From the NCBI GenBank assembly GCA_905339215.1, contig CAJPFN010000051.1, positions 1 to 64,000 of the forward strand: a DNA stretch of 64,000 nt, given 5' to 3'. The notes under the pieces were generated by a model, which was not told where the DNA came from, searched no databases, and worked only from the letters and a program-made list of their open reading frames with translations. Below, piece after piece: positions 9,047 to 18,199 of the stretch. The DNA comes from Rhizobiaceae bacterium. GTDB lineage: Bacteria; Pseudomonadota; Alphaproteobacteria; Rhizobiales; Rhizobiaceae. Positions within the stretch are counted from its first letter, which is position 1. Each line of letters starts with the position of its first letter. The position numbers and the translations under genes were made by a program.

Positions 9047-9763
9047 ATGCCGGACTGGCTGATCGACATCGCGGGTCCCGATTATGCCGCGGGCGTCCTG
9101 TGGACGTTCGCAGCGCTCGTCCTCCTCGTCCTGTTCCTTCTCGTCGTGAAGTTGATCCGCAGCATGACGTTCGGCACGTTCGTCGCCGGCGGCCGCAACC
9201 GCAAGACCCGGCTCGCCGTCATGGATGCTACTGCCGTCGACAGCCACCGCAGGCTCGTGCTTGTGCGCCGCGACGACGTCGAGCACCTCATCCTGATCGG
9301 CGGACCGACGGACGTCGTCGTCGAACAGGGCATCCACCTCGGCCAGGCCCGTCGCGCCGCGCCGCCCGCACCCGCACCGCGCGAGCAGGCGCCGCAATCG
9401 CAGCCGGTTCCCCGCCCGGCACCGCCGCGAGCGCCCCAGCCCGTTCCGCGTCCGCAGATGGCGCCGCGGCCGCAGCCGGCTCCCGCGCCCGTCGCGCGCG
9501 TCGCCGCGCCCACTCCCGCACCGGCCGCGCGCATTGCCCCACCACCGCCTACGCCGCAGCCGCAGCCGGCGGGCCGCAACGCGTACCTGCCGCGCGACCT
9601 CCAAGGCATGGCGGCCGCGGCGCCGGCGGCCGACGACCTCGACCGTGCCCTGGTCAGCGAACTGACGATGTCGCTGGACGAGCCGGCGCCAAAAGCGGCG
9701 CACGCCACGATCGAAGACGAGATGAACAAGCTTCTGGGGGAGCTTTCCAGCCCGAAGCGCTAA
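9047..9763 (+). CDS. FliO-like membrane protein with Pro/Ala-rich tail
   Basis: A 238-residue protein with one membrane segment near the N terminus (about residues 17-37, VLWTFAALVLLVLFLLVVKL). A small basic cytoplasmic module follows (about 50-100, with RLVLVRRDDVEHLILIGGPTDVVVE) that matches the pattern of the FliO/YjbI-like family. Then comes about 80 residues of Pro/Ala/Gln low complexity and a short helical C terminus (IEDEMNKLLGEL). The ATG at 9047 has a strong GGGGAGGA site. No flagellar genes are nearby, so a role in flagellar export is uncertain. In this group similar proteins are encoded next to cckA, which may point to an envelope role. The family call is from memory of the pattern. 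Confidence 0.6.
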   Translation: MPDWLIDIAGPDYAAGVLWTFAALVLLVLFLLVVKLIRSMTFGTFVAGGRNRKTRLAVMDATAVDSHRRLVLVRRDDVEHLILIGGPTDVVVEQGIHLGQARRAAPPAPAPREQAPQSQPVPRPAPPRAPQPVPRPQMAPRPQPAPAPVARVAAPTPAPAARIAPPPPTPQPQPAGRNAYLPRDLQGMAAAAPAADDLDRALVSELTMSLDEPAPKAAHATIEDEMNKLLGELSSPKR

Positions 9764-9818
9764 ACCGCTTCAGACGAACGTTCCGCCGGCCTAGCGTGTC
9801 GACAGGCCGGGCGACCGC

Positions 9819-10235
9819 TCAATCGTCGCGGTAAACCTTTTCGCGGCGCTCATGGCGCTCCTGCGCCTCGATCGACAGCGTCGCGATCGGACGGGCGTCG
9901 AGGCGCTTCAGCGCGATCGGCTCTCCGGTTTCCTCGCAATATCCGTAGGTGCCGTCGTCGATCCGCTGCAGCGCAGAATCGATCTTGGCGATCAGCTTGC
10001 GCTGACGGTCGCGCGCCCTCAGTTCGATGGCCCGGTCAGTTTCGGAAGATGCGCGGTCAGCGAGATCGGGATGGTTGGCGTTTTCCTGCTGGAGGATTTC
10101 CAGCGTCTCGCGCGCTTCTCGGAGGATGTCGTTCTTCCAAGCGACCAGCTTGGCCTTGAAATAGGCCTTCTGCCGCTCGTTCATGAACGGCTCGTCTTCC
10201 GTGGGTACATAATCGGCATCGACGAGTTCGTTCAT
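9819..10235 (-). CDS. dksA: RNA polymerase-binding transcription factor DksA
   Basis: Secondary-channel regulator of RNA polymerase that works with ppGpp. The 138-residue protein shows the coiled-coil part (about residues 20-100, including YFKAKLVAWKNDILREARETL) with the acidic tip around LADRASSETDRA, then the globular zinc-finger region (YGYCEETGEPIALKRLDARPIATLSIEAQERHE). Only one of the four zinc-ligand cysteines of E. coli DksA is present, as in many alphaproteobacterial DksA proteins that do not need a full zinc site. Start MNELVDADYVPTEDEPF follows GGGGTGAG. A good promoter lies just upstream. Confidence 0.92.
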   Translation of the reverse strand: MNELVDADYVPTEDEPFMNERQKAYFKAKLVAWKNDILREARETLEILQQENANHPDLADRASSETDRAIELRARDRQRKLIAKIDSALQRIDDGTYGYCEETGEPIALKRLDARPIATLSIEAQERHERREKVYRDD

Positions 10236-10267
10236 TCGACTCACCCCACTACCCGTGAATGCGCGCC

Positions 10268-10296
10268 TATATATTCGCGGCTCCATGGCCGCACAA
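10268..10296 (-). promoter_or_regulatory. Housekeeping-type promoter of dksA
   Basis: On the minus strand TTGTGC and TATATA are separated by exactly 17 bases, a good sigma-70 type arrangement. The predicted start near 10261 leaves a leader of about 26 bases containing the GGGGTGAG ribosome site of dksA. Confidence 0.55.
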
Positions 10297-10511
10297 GACA
10301 AAACAAAAGCGGTATCACGCAAATGTGGGACGTGGTTGACGGGCGCCGCTTCATCGTCGATTCGCCGGCCAATCGATGTAACGCCTTTGCATATCCCATT
10401 GATTCGAAAGAGGTCGGCGAATCTGCATTGAGTCGTATTGTCGAACGCCCGGCAGCGCACTAAACGAGGGGCTTCGTTCCTCGTGCTGTTCGGGCGAAAG
10501 GATCCACCGGC

Positions 10512-11015
10512 ATGGCAAGGCTGCTCTTGCTGAGGCATGCGAAGGCCGGATGGGCCGAACCCGGCATGCGTGATTTCGATCGCCCGCTCGACAGAACGGG
10601 GATCGAGGACGCCGTGGCGATCGGCGTCGCCATGGGCGCCAATGACTTCCGCCCGGACCTCGTAATCTGCTCCAACGCACGCCGCGCGCGCCAGACCCTC
10701 GACGCGATCGCGGACCATGTCGAACTCGGGCGCGTCCTCTACACCGACGGCCTCTACAGCACCGACGCCTCCGGCTATGTCGACATCGTCCGTGAGGCTC
10801 CGCTTGCCGAATCGCTGCTCCTCGTCGGGCACAATCCCATGATGGAGGACGTTGCCTTCGCCCTTGCGGGCGACGGCGAGGACGAGGCGAAGTCGTCGAT
10901 GGCCGCCGGATTTCCGACTTCTGGCCTGGCGGTGATCCGTTTCCCGGGCCCGCTTTCCGACGCCGCGCCGGGAAAGGGCTATCTCGAACTGTTCCTCACG
11001 CCGCTCGATACGTGA
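10512..11015 (+). CDS. sixA: Phosphohistidine phosphatase SixA family protein
   Basis: A 167-residue histidine phosphatase. The catalytic RHG-type motif is at the very N terminus (LLLLRHAKAGWAEPG, His9), with the second arginine in CSNARRARQTLDAI and the second catalytic histidine in LLVGHNPMMED. Length and the RHAKA motif match SixA, which dephosphorylates HPt-type phosphohistidines in E. coli. In alphaproteobacteria its target is not known. An HPt protein and CckA are encoded within 10 kb on either side, a tempting but unproven link. It is transcribed away from dksA. Confidence 0.85.
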   Translation: MARLLLLRHAKAGWAEPGMRDFDRPLDRTGIEDAVAIGVAMGANDFRPDLVICSNARRARQTLDAIADHVELGRVLYTDGLYSTDASGYVDIVREAPLAESLLLVGHNPMMEDVAFALAGDGEDEAKSSMAAGFPTSGLAVIRFPGPLSDAAPGKGYLELFLTPLDT

Positions 11016-11078
11016 TGTCGTCCTGTTAACCGGGCACGCACGCGCCTATATCCGCGCGATAGGGGTAAGGATGACTGC

Positions 11079-12539
11079 GTGTCGACTTCGCTGACGAGCA
11101 TCACCGACGAGGCGCTGATCGCGCTCGACACGCTGGCCGGCCGGGCTGCCGGCTTCCTGTCGCCATCGTTGCGCCTCGGGGTCACCGGGCTCTCCCGCGC
11201 CGGCAAGACAGTCTTCATCACCGCGCTCGTCCACAATCTCGTCCATGGCGGACGCATGCCGCTTTTCGAGGCGCAGAAAAGCGGTCGCATTTCGCGCGCC
11301 TTCCTCGAGCACCAGCCCGACGACGCCGTGCCGCGCTTCCAGTACGAGGATCACGTCGAGGCGCTGGTGAGGAGCCGCGTCTGGCCGGATTCGACGCGGG
11401 CGATTTCCGAATTGCGGCTGACGATCGAGTTCGAATCGGCTTCCGCCTGGAACCGGCTCTTCTCCAGGGGCAAGCTGTCTCTCGACATCGTCGATTACCC
11501 GGGAGAGTGGCTACTCGACCTGCCGCTGCTCGGCAAGGACTACCGTACCTTCTCCGCCGAGGCGTTCGAACTCGCCAATCTGCCGGCCAGGCACGATCTG
11601 TCGCAAGCCTGGCGGGACCTGTCGGCCGCCGTCGATGCCGACGCCGACGCTGACGAGATGACGGCACGCAGGCTGGCGGAAGCGTTCGCCGCCTATCTGC
11701 GCGCCTGCAAGACGGACGGACGCGCCCTGTCGACCCTGCCGCCCGGGCGCTTCCTGATGCCCGGAGACCTCGAAGGCTCGCCGGCGCTGACTTTTGCCCC
11801 GCTGCCCGGCCTCGGCGAGCAGCGCGCCCGCCACGGATCGCTGCTGGCGATGATGGAGCGCCGCTACGAGGCCTACAAGACCCACGTCGTGAAGCCGTTC
11901 TTCCGCGAACACGTCGCCCGGCTCGACCGGCAGATCGTGCTCATCGACGCGATGCAGGCGATTAATGCCGGACCGCATGCCGTTGGCGACCTCGAGCGCG
12001 CGCTGACCGAGATCCTCGCCTGTTTCCGCCAGGGTCGCGGAAGTTTCCTGACGGACCTCCTGTCGCGGCGGATCGACCGCATCCTGATCGCGGCAACCAA
12101 GGCCGATCATCTCCACCACGAGAGCCACGATCGCCTCCAGGCGGTGGTCCGCCGTCTCGCCGACCGGGCGATCGCGCGCGCCGGCGTCAGCGGGACGACG
12201 ATCGACGTCGTCGCCATGGCGGCGATCCGCGCGACCCGCGAAGGCACCGTGAAGCATGGCCGAGAGACCCTGCCGGTTATCATCGGCACCCCGATCGCGG
12301 GCGAGACCATCGGCGGGGACGCCTTCGACGGCGACACCGAAACCGCGGTCTTTCCCGGCGACCTGCCGGAAAGGCCGGAATCCCTGCTCGACGCTTCGGC
12401 CGGCGCGGCGCAGGCGATCCGCTTCGTCCGCTTCCGGCCTCCCCGGCTGGAGCGGACGGCCGAGGGCCTGACGCTGTCGCTGCCCCACATCAGGCTCGAC
12501 CGCGCCCTTCAGTTCCTCATCGGAGACAGCCTGGCATGA
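11079..12539 (+). CDS. ycjX: YcjX-like GTP-binding protein (DUF463)
   Basis: A 486-residue P-loop NTPase of the YcjX family. Walker A is GLSRAGKT at residues 37-44; the segment LSLDIVDYPGEWLLDLPLL is the Walker B/switch region with the typical D-x-P-G; ATKADHL acts as the base-recognition motif. It starts at GTG. Its end overlaps the start of the next gene by ATGA, so the two are translationally coupled. In enterobacteria ycjX and ycjF sit together in the phage-shock regulon and respond to envelope stress; no pspA is seen here, so the same role is inferred only. A dipeptide epimerase of the YcjG type lies 20 kb away and is not linked. Confidence 0.88.
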   Translation: MSTSLTSITDEALIALDTLAGRAAGFLSPSLRLGVTGLSRAGKTVFITALVHNLVHGGRMPLFEAQKSGRISRAFLEHQPDDAVPRFQYEDHVEALVRSRVWPDSTRAISELRLTIEFESASAWNRLFSRGKLSLDIVDYPGEWLLDLPLLGKDYRTFSAEAFELANLPARHDLSQAWRDLSAAVDADADADEMTARRLAEAFAAYLRACKTDGRALSTLPPGRFLMPGDLEGSPALTFAPLPGLGEQRARHGSLLAMMERRYEAYKTHVVKPFFREHVARLDRQIVLIDAMQAINAGPHAVGDLERALTEILACFRQGRGSFLTDLLSRRIDRILIAATKADHLHHESHDRLQAVVRRLADRAIARAGVSGTTIDVVAMAAIRATREGTVKHGRETLPVIIGTPIAGETIGGDAFDGDTETAVFPGDLPERPESLLDASAGAAQAIRFVRFRPPRLERTAEGLTLSLPHIRLDRALQFLIGDSLA

Positions 12540-13633
12540 GCGAGCCGAGACGACCCGCCGCCTTTCGCCTCGAACCGGAGCACAAGGAGCGTGCCGCGCC
12601 GCCGAAGCAGACGCCCGCCAGGGCGGACGCCGACGTGCAACGGCGGGCGCCCCGCGCGGTGCGGGCCGATGACCTAGCCGTGGTCGTGCCTTCCGAGATC
12701 GACGTCTTCGAGCAGCCCGAGGCGATCGAAGGCGTTCCTCCACCGGCTACGCCGTCGAAGCGGCGGTCGCCGCTCGCCGCGGTCTTCTTCGCCGCATTCG
12801 GCATCCTCGTCTCCCTTGGCCTCGGCCTCTGGGCCGACCGTCTGATCCGCGACCTGTTCGAGCGAGCCGAATGGCTTGGCTGGGTTGCCGCCGGCGCAGC
12901 GACGGTTGCCGGCGCTGCACTCCTGGTAATCCTGGTACGTGAGATGCTAGGCCTGTTGCAGCTCGCCTCCGTCGAGAGGCTGAGGGCAAAGGCCGCCGAC
13001 GCCGTCGCACGCGACGACGGGCGCGAGGCGCGGGCCGTCGTCGACAGCCTCGTTGCGTTGGTCGCCACACGGCCGCAGACCGCCGCCGGCCGGCGCGCTC
13101 TTGCCGAACTGAGCGGCGAGATCATCGACGGCCGCGACCTCGTCCGCCTCGCCGAAAAGGAGATCCTGGCGCCGCTCGATGTCGAGGCCCGCACGCTGGT
13201 ACTCGACGCGGCCAAACGCGTCTCGCTGGTCACGGCGGTCAGCCCGCGCGCCGTCGTCGACATCGCCTACGTCGTCTTCGAATGCGCCCGTCTCGTGCGC
13301 CGCATCGCGGAACTCTATGGTGGCCGACCCGGTACACTGGGTTTCTTCCGGCTGGCGCGGAGCGCACTCGCCCATCTCGCCGTCACCGGCTCGATCGCCG
13401 CCGGCGACAGCGTCGTCCAGCAGCTCGTCGGACACGGCCTTGCCGCCAGACTGTCGGCAAAACTCGGCGAAGGCGTCGTCAACGGCATGATGACGGCACG
13501 AATCGGAGTGGCGGCCATGGAAGCGGCCCGCCCCCTGCCCTTCGACGCCGTGAAGCGGCCGGGCATGGGCGACATGCTCGCCGCCCTTGGTTCGCTGGCG
13601 CCGCGCGACAAGCAGCCCGCAAATCCGGCCTGA
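12536..13633 (+). CDS. ycjF: YcjF family membrane protein (DUF697, TIGR01620)
   Basis: A 365-residue inner-membrane protein coupled to the YcjX gene by an ATGA overlap. It has a charged N-terminal 80 residues, two membrane segments (about residues 83-105 and 117-140, SPLAAVFFAAFGILVSLGLGL and LGWVAAGAATVAGAALLVIL), then the DUF697 C-terminal domain (about 230-340) with alternating helices such as VVDIAYVVFECARLVRRIAELYGG. The pairing with YcjX is conserved across proteobacteria, which supports both calls. Function is unknown beyond a proposed envelope-stress role. Confidence 0.88.
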   Translation: MSEPRRPAAFRLEPEHKERAAPPKQTPARADADVQRRAPRAVRADDLAVVVPSEIDVFEQPEAIEGVPPPATPSKRRSPLAAVFFAAFGILVSLGLGLWADRLIRDLFERAEWLGWVAAGAATVAGAALLVILVREMLGLLQLASVERLRAKAADAVARDDGREARAVVDSLVALVATRPQTAAGRRALAELSGEIIDGRDLVRLAEKEILAPLDVEARTLVLDAAKRVSLVTAVSPRAVVDIAYVVFECARLVRRIAELYGGRPGTLGFFRLARSALAHLAVTGSIAAGDSVVQQLVGHGLAARLSAKLGEGVVNGMMTARIGVAAMEAARPLPFDAVKRPGMGDMLAALGSLAPRDKQPANPA

Positions 13634-13762
13634 AATACGGGCTTGCGGCGCGTCGGCCTTGGCGGCATTGTCCTCGGGATAGCGAAGCGATAGACGAAGC
13701 CTTAACCAATCCTGTTCAAGGTTCGGTCAGTTCTTCCCCAGTTCCGTTTCCGGGTGTCGTCG

Positions 13763-14302
13763 ATGAAAAGCGCAATCCTGTCCGCCCTCGTGGCCGCGGT
13801 GGCTCTCGGAGCAGGCTTTGGCGGAGAAGCGAGCGCCAGCGAGCGCGACCGCAAGTTCTTCCAGCAGGTCAAAGGCGAATGGGTCGGCCCCGGCGAGATC
13901 GTCGCCGGAAAATACAAGGGCACGAAATTTACCTGCACCTTCACCGGTTCGACGCCGAGTGAGCAGATCGGCATGACGCTCGATGGTTCGTGCCGGGTGG
14001 GCCTGTTCACCCAGCACATGTCGGCCTCCGTCGAGCGCCGCGGCAACGGCTACCGGGGAACCTTCATGGACGGCGCAGACGGTAAGGGCCTCGATGTCGT
14101 CTCCGGCAACGTCAATGGCAGCAAGGTCGTCTTCTCGCTGAACCGAGCCTCGCTCAAGGGCGCCATGATCGCCAAGCTCGCCAGCGAAAACAACATGACG
14201 GTCACCGTGTCGGTCCGTGTCGCCAAGCAGCTCGTCCCGGTCATCGGCATGAACCTGAAGCGCGTCGACGGGTCCTCGGTCGGCTCCGTCGCACAGAAGT
14301 AG
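13763..14302 (+). CDS. Conserved secreted protein of unknown function
   Basis: A 179-residue protein with a clear signal peptide (MKSAILSALVAAVALGAGFG, cleavage near EASAS). The mature part looks beta-rich, with repeated Gly/Ser/Thr and a Cys pair (FTCTFTG and GSCRVGLF) that could form a disulfide. I do not recognise the family; the pattern E-W-V-G-P-G-E-I-V-A-G-K-Y-K-G-T resembles small periplasmic proteins widely found in Rhizobiales. A GTG three codons upstream is a less likely start. It stands alone between ycjF and the antiporter gene. Confidence 0.75.
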   Translation: MKSAILSALVAAVALGAGFGGEASASERDRKFFQQVKGEWVGPGEIVAGKYKGTKFTCTFTGSTPSEQIGMTLDGSCRVGLFTQHMSASVERRGNGYRGTFMDGADGKGLDVVSGNVNGSKVVFSLNRASLKGAMIAKLASENNMTVTVSVRVAKQLVPVIGMNLKRVDGSSVGSVAQK

Positions 14303-14445
14303 ACCGCACCCGTTCCCTTCACGCATCTCCGGTCCGGCATTTCGGGCGACGCGGACGTTTGTCGCCCGGTTGCGAACGACGGCCTGGCACCCCATAGTCC
14401 GCCCCAAGGCGGACAGCTCGATCCGTTGCGAGAGGGACAGAGACC

Positions 14446-16290
14446 ATGGCGGCCGAAGCGTCCGGCAGTGAACTCGTGCAGGTCGTGGCGCTGCTTGGCG
14501 CCGGCGTCGTCGCCGTGCCGATCTTCCGCCGCGCCGGGCTCGGATCCATCCTCGGCTATCTCGCCGCTGGCCTCGTCATCGGCCCGTTTGGCCTGGGCAT
14601 CTTCACCGATCCGGGCGCCATCCTGCACGTCGCCGAACTCGGCGTCGTCATGTTCCTGTTCATCATCGGGCTGGAGATGCGGCCGTCGCGCCTTTGGGGC
14701 CTGCGGCGGGAGATTTTCGGCCTCGGCGCCCTCCAGGCCGCCGCCTGCGCGGCGGCACTGACCGGCGTCGGCCTGCTCGGTGGCTTTCCTGTTGCCGTCT
14801 CCTTCGTCGCCGGCGCCGGCTTCGTCCTGACCTCCACGGCGATCGTCATGCAGCTCCTCGAGGAACGCGGCGAACTCGCCACGCCGAAAGGCCAGCGAAT
14901 CGTCTCGATTCTTCTTCTCGAAGATCTGGCAATCGTGCCGCTGCTTGCGCTCGTCGCCTTCCTGGCGCCCGCCGCTCCCTCGGCGGAGGAGACGGGCCTC
15001 GCCGCGCGGCTGACGCCGGTCGCCATCGGTCTCGGCTCCATCCTCGGCCTGGTGGCCGCCGGCCGCTACCTCCTCAATCCCTTGTTCCGTCTCCTCGCCG
15101 ATTCGCATGCCCGGGAGGTGATGACCGCGGCCGCCCTGCTCGTGGTGCTTGGATCGGCGCTGGCCATGCAGCTCGGCGGCCTGTCCATGGCGATGGGGGC
15201 CTTCCTCGCCGGCGTCCTGCTGTCCGAATCGACCTTCCGCCACCAGCTCGAAGCCGATGTCGAGCCCTTCCGCGGCATCCTTCTCGGCCTGTTCTTCCTC
15301 GCTGTGGGCATGTCCCTCGACCTGTCGGTCGTCGCTGCCAACTGGCGGCTGATCGTCATTTACGTGCCCGCCTACATGGCGGTGAAAGCGCTCGCCATCT
15401 ACCTCGTCGCCCGGATGCTGAAATCCAGCCACCGCGAGGCGCTGGAACGCGCGGTGCTGATGGCCCAGGGCGGCGAGTTTGCCTTCGTGCTCTATGCCGC
15501 GGCAACGGCCGTCGGCATCATCGACGCGAACGCCAACGCGACGCTGACGGCGATCGTCATCATCTCGATGGCTCTGACACCGCTGATCATCGCCCTTTAC
15601 CGCCGCTTCCTGCCGGACGAAGAGGTGTCGACGGACGGCGTCGAGGCGCCCGAGGACCTGCGCGGCAATGTCCTGGTCATCGGCTTCGGCCGCTTCGGCC
15701 AGATCGCCAGCCAGCCGCTTCTCCTGCGCGGCGTCGAGGTCTCGATCATCGACAACGACGTCGAGATGATCCAGGCGGCAGCGAACTTCGGCTTCAAGGT
15801 CTACTACGGCGACGGGACGCGGCTCGATATCCTGCATGCGGCCGGCGCGAACCATGCCCAGGCCGTGCTGGTCTGCGTCGACAAGGGCGACACGGCAGTC
15901 CGCATCACCGAATTGCTGAAGGCAGAATACCCGCTGGTCCCGGTGATGGTGCGCGCCTACGACCGCGCGGTTGCGCTACGCCTGGTCGGCGCCGGCGCCG
16001 ACTACCAGATTCGCGAGACCGTGGAATCGGCGTTCGCGTTTGGCCTGGAAACCCTGCAGACGCTCGGCGTCGATCCCGACGAAGCGGTGGAGATTATCGA
16101 GGACGTACGCCGCCGCGACCAGGCACGCTTCGAGGCGCAGCTGACCGGTGGCGCCCAGGCCGGACGCGGATACATGAAGGGCAACATGCCGGCGCCGGTC
16201 CCGACGCCGCTCGCGGTCCCGCGCAAGACTGGCAAGGCGATGACGGAAGAGACCGAGGATGCGCTTGCCCGTGGTGCGCGGGCCGACTGA
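14446..16290 (+). CDS. CPA2-family monovalent cation:proton antiporter (KefB/KefC-like)
   Basis: A 614-residue antiporter with about twelve membrane segments over residues 5-385 and a C-terminal TrkA-N regulatory domain (about 405-520) that binds nucleotide through GFGRFGQIASQPLL. The LGSILGYLAAGLVIGPFGLG and LFIIGLEMRP motifs are typical of the KefB/KefC/YbaL group. A short low-complexity tail ends the protein. It probably exports K+ in exchange for H+. The KefC glutathione-gating partner KefF/KefG is not seen nearby, so glutathione control is not implied. Start MAAEASGSELVQV follows GAGAGGGACAG. Confidence 0.9.
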   Translation: MAAEASGSELVQVVALLGAGVVAVPIFRRAGLGSILGYLAAGLVIGPFGLGIFTDPGAILHVAELGVVMFLFIIGLEMRPSRLWGLRREIFGLGALQAAACAAALTGVGLLGGFPVAVSFVAGAGFVLTSTAIVMQLLEERGELATPKGQRIVSILLLEDLAIVPLLALVAFLAPAAPSAEETGLAARLTPVAIGLGSILGLVAAGRYLLNPLFRLLADSHAREVMTAAALLVVLGSALAMQLGGLSMAMGAFLAGVLLSESTFRHQLEADVEPFRGILLGLFFLAVGMSLDLSVVAANWRLIVIYVPAYMAVKALAIYLVARMLKSSHREALERAVLMAQGGEFAFVLYAAATAVGIIDANANATLTAIVIISMALTPLIIALYRRFLPDEEVSTDGVEAPEDLRGNVLVIGFGRFGQIASQPLLLRGVEVSIIDNDVEMIQAAANFGFKVYYGDGTRLDILHAAGANHAQAVLVCVDKGDTAVRITELLKAEYPLVPVMVRAYDRAVALRLVGAGADYQIRETVESAFAFGLETLQTLGVDPDEAVEIIEDVRRRDQARFEAQLTGGAQAGRGYMKGNMPAPVPTPLAVPRKTGKAMTEETEDALARGARAD

Positions 16291-16326
16291 ACGACACCGG
16301 TCCCGCGGACCGCTGCCGTGCGGCGT

Positions 16327-16842
16327 TCAGCGGCGCCACCAATCCTGCCCGCTGGCGAGGCGTTCGATGCCGCTGGCGTCGATCGCCGCCGCCCGCTCGG
16401 CGACGGTCTTGCCTGAGACGACGAGATCGGGCGCGATCTCGGCGAGCGGAATGAGCACGAAGGCCCGATCCAGCATGCGCGGATGCGGCACCTCCAGACC
16501 GGCCTCGTGGACAGCGAGGTCGTCGAAGGTGAGCACGTCGATGTCGACGATTCGTGGCCCCCAGCGTTCTTCACGCACCCGCTTCAGCGCCTTTTCGGCC
16601 CCGAGGCACAGATCGAGCAAACCGTGCGGATCGCGTCGCGTGTGGATCTCGGCCGCGACATTGAGGAAATCCGGCTGGTCCAGCTTCCCCCAGGGCGGCG
16701 TCCGATAGAGCGAGGACACTTTGCCCACGCGCGTCTGCGGGTCTGCGTCCAGCATGCGCAACGCAGTCGCCATGGAACGCTCCGGCTCGCCGAGATTGCC
16801 CCCGAGACTGAGGAAGGCGCGGCGCTCACTCTGGCCAGACAA
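16327..16842 (-). CDS. folK: 2-amino-4-hydroxy-6-hydroxymethyldihydropteridine pyrophosphokinase FolK
   Basis: Transfers pyrophosphate from ATP to hydroxymethyl-dihydropterin in folate synthesis. The 171-residue protein shows the family motifs LSLGGNLGEPERSM at the start, SSLYRTPPWG in the middle, and ERWGPRIVDIDVLTF followed by VPHPRMLDRAFVLIPLAEIAP, which hold the Mg/ATP and pterin ligands. It is the third gene of a folP-folB-folK operon and its start overlaps the end of folB by 17 bases. Confidence 0.95.
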   Translation of the reverse strand: MSGQSERRAFLSLGGNLGEPERSMATALRMLDADPQTRVGKVSSLYRTPPWGKLDQPDFLNVAAEIHTRRDPHGLLDLCLGAEKALKRVREERWGPRIVDIDVLTFDDLAVHEAGLEVPHPRMLDRAFVLIPLAEIAPDLVVSGKTVAERAAAIDASGIERLASGQDWWRR

Positions 16843-17185
16843 CGGTCACCTCGACATGATCGAGCACGCCGGCGACGGGTGCGTTCGGCTTGCGGACGGT
16901 GATCTCGGCACGCCGGATCTGCGGATATCGCGCGGCCAGCGCCTTGCCGACCTCGAGGGCCAGCGATTCGATGAGGAAGCGCCGCTCGCCGGTGATGATC
17001 CTCTCGATCACGGCGAAGGCGACGCCGTAGTCGACCGTGCCCTCGATCGAATCCTCCGCCAGAGCACGTCCCGGATCGACGCTCAGCACCGCGTCGACAT
17101 AGAAACGCTGGCCGAGGGTCTCCTCCTCGTCGTGGACGCCGTGGCGGGCGAAGAACGCGCAGTTCTTCAGTCTGATCTGGTACAT
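16826..17185 (-). CDS. folB: Dihydroneopterin aldolase FolB
   Basis: Cleaves dihydroneopterin to hydroxymethyl-dihydropterin and glycolaldehyde. The 119-residue protein has the FolB core: FFARHGVHDEEETLGQRF near the N terminus, DYGVAFAVIERIITG with the conserved Tyr, and the catalytic lysine region VRKPNAPVAG towards the end. It starts six bases after the folP stop, so the two are cotranscribed. Confidence 0.95.
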   Translation of the reverse strand: MYQIRLKNCAFFARHGVHDEEETLGQRFYVDAVLSVDPGRALAEDSIEGTVDYGVAFAVIERIITGERRFLIESLALEVGKALAARYPQIRRAEITVRKPNAPVAGVLDHVEVTVVWPE

Positions 17186-17191
17186 CGGGCC

Positions 17192-18043
17192 TCAGCGTCC
17201 GTGCTCGGTTCTTTCACGCGCGAGCATAGCATCGGCGAAGGCCAGCGCGTCCTTGTTGATTGCGACATCGTGCACCCGGAAAAGCGCGGCGCCCTTCAGC
17301 CGCAGGATGACGCTGGTCGCGGCAGTGCCGGGATCGCGGCCGGAAGCATCCCGGCCGGTGACCGCGCCGATGAAGCGCTTGCGCGAGGTCCCGGCAAGCA
17401 GCGGAAAACCGAACGCGGCCAGCTCGGAAAAGCGTGCCATCAGGTCGAGGTTTTCCTCCGCGGTCTCCTTGCCGAAGCCGAATCCGGGGTCGAGCACGAT
17501 CTGGCGCTCTGCGACACCCGCGTCGCGGGCGATTTCCAGCGACCGCGACAGGTAGAGCCGCTGGTCCGCGATGACGTCGCCCAACTTCTCCCTTCCGCGC
17601 GATGTATGCATGATGACGAGGCCCGCTCCGGTCTCAGCCGCGGCCATGGCAATGCCCGGCTCGCGCTGCAGGCCCCAGACGTCGTTGACGATGTGCGCGC
17701 CGGCCGCGATCCCGAGGCGGGCGGTCTCCTCGCGATAGGTGTCCAGCGAGATCAGCGCGCCGCCGCGCTTGGCAAGCGCCTCGACGATCGGCAGGACGCG
17801 ATCCTGTTCCTGCGCCGCTGTGACCGGTTCGGCCCCCGGACGGGTCGATTCGCCACCGATATCGATGATCGAAGCGCCCTCGCCGATCATTCTTTCCGCC
17901 TGATCGAGGGCGCGATGCGGCGAAACGAAGCGGCCGCCGTCAGAGAAGCTGTCGGGCGTCACGTTGAGCACGCCCATGATCACAGCCTCGTCGCCGAGGT
18001 CGAGATGGCGCCCGTGCGCCAGCGTCCAACGTCTGTTGTTCAT
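17192..18043 (-). CDS. folP: Dihydropteroate synthase FolP
   Basis: Joins hydroxymethyl-dihydropterin pyrophosphate to p-aminobenzoate; the target of sulfonamides. The 283-residue protein starts at MNNRRWTLAHGRHL and contains both signatures: IMGVLNVTPDSFSDGGRF and IIDIGGESTRPGAEPV. DPGFGFGKT-like (DPGFGFGKETAEENL) and GTSRKRFIGAVTGR complete the TIM-barrel active site. I reject longer upstream starts because they run into Arg/Lys-rich, non-conserved sequence. First gene of the folate operon. Confidence 0.96.
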   Translation of the reverse strand: MNNRRWTLAHGRHLDLGDEAVIMGVLNVTPDSFSDGGRFVSPHRALDQAERMIGEGASIIDIGGESTRPGAEPVTAAQEQDRVLPIVEALAKRGGALISLDTYREETARLGIAAGAHIVNDVWGLQREPGIAMAAAETGAGLVIMHTSRGREKLGDVIADQRLYLSRSLEIARDAGVAERQIVLDPGFGFGKETAEENLDLMARFSELAAFGFPLLAGTSRKRFIGAVTGRDASGRDPGTAATSVILRLKGAALFRVHDVAINKDALAFADAMLARERTEHGR

Positions 18044-18199
18044 GGAGTCCGGGCCTCGGAAGCGGGTCGGCGCCTTGTGATGCCCCGTCCTCGCAATTGC
18101 AACGGATTTTACACCCCGCGCCGAGCCTTTTCGATCCGCCTCGCACTTTCGCCAGAATTCCGTTGCCTGTGACAAGACGCTCAAGCAGAGTGCCAGCCG

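Noticed and set aside
14343-14368. Hairpin CGGGCGAC/GTCGCCCG after the secreted protein gene
   Set aside because: Loop of 10 bases and no U-tract; could arise by chance at this GC content.
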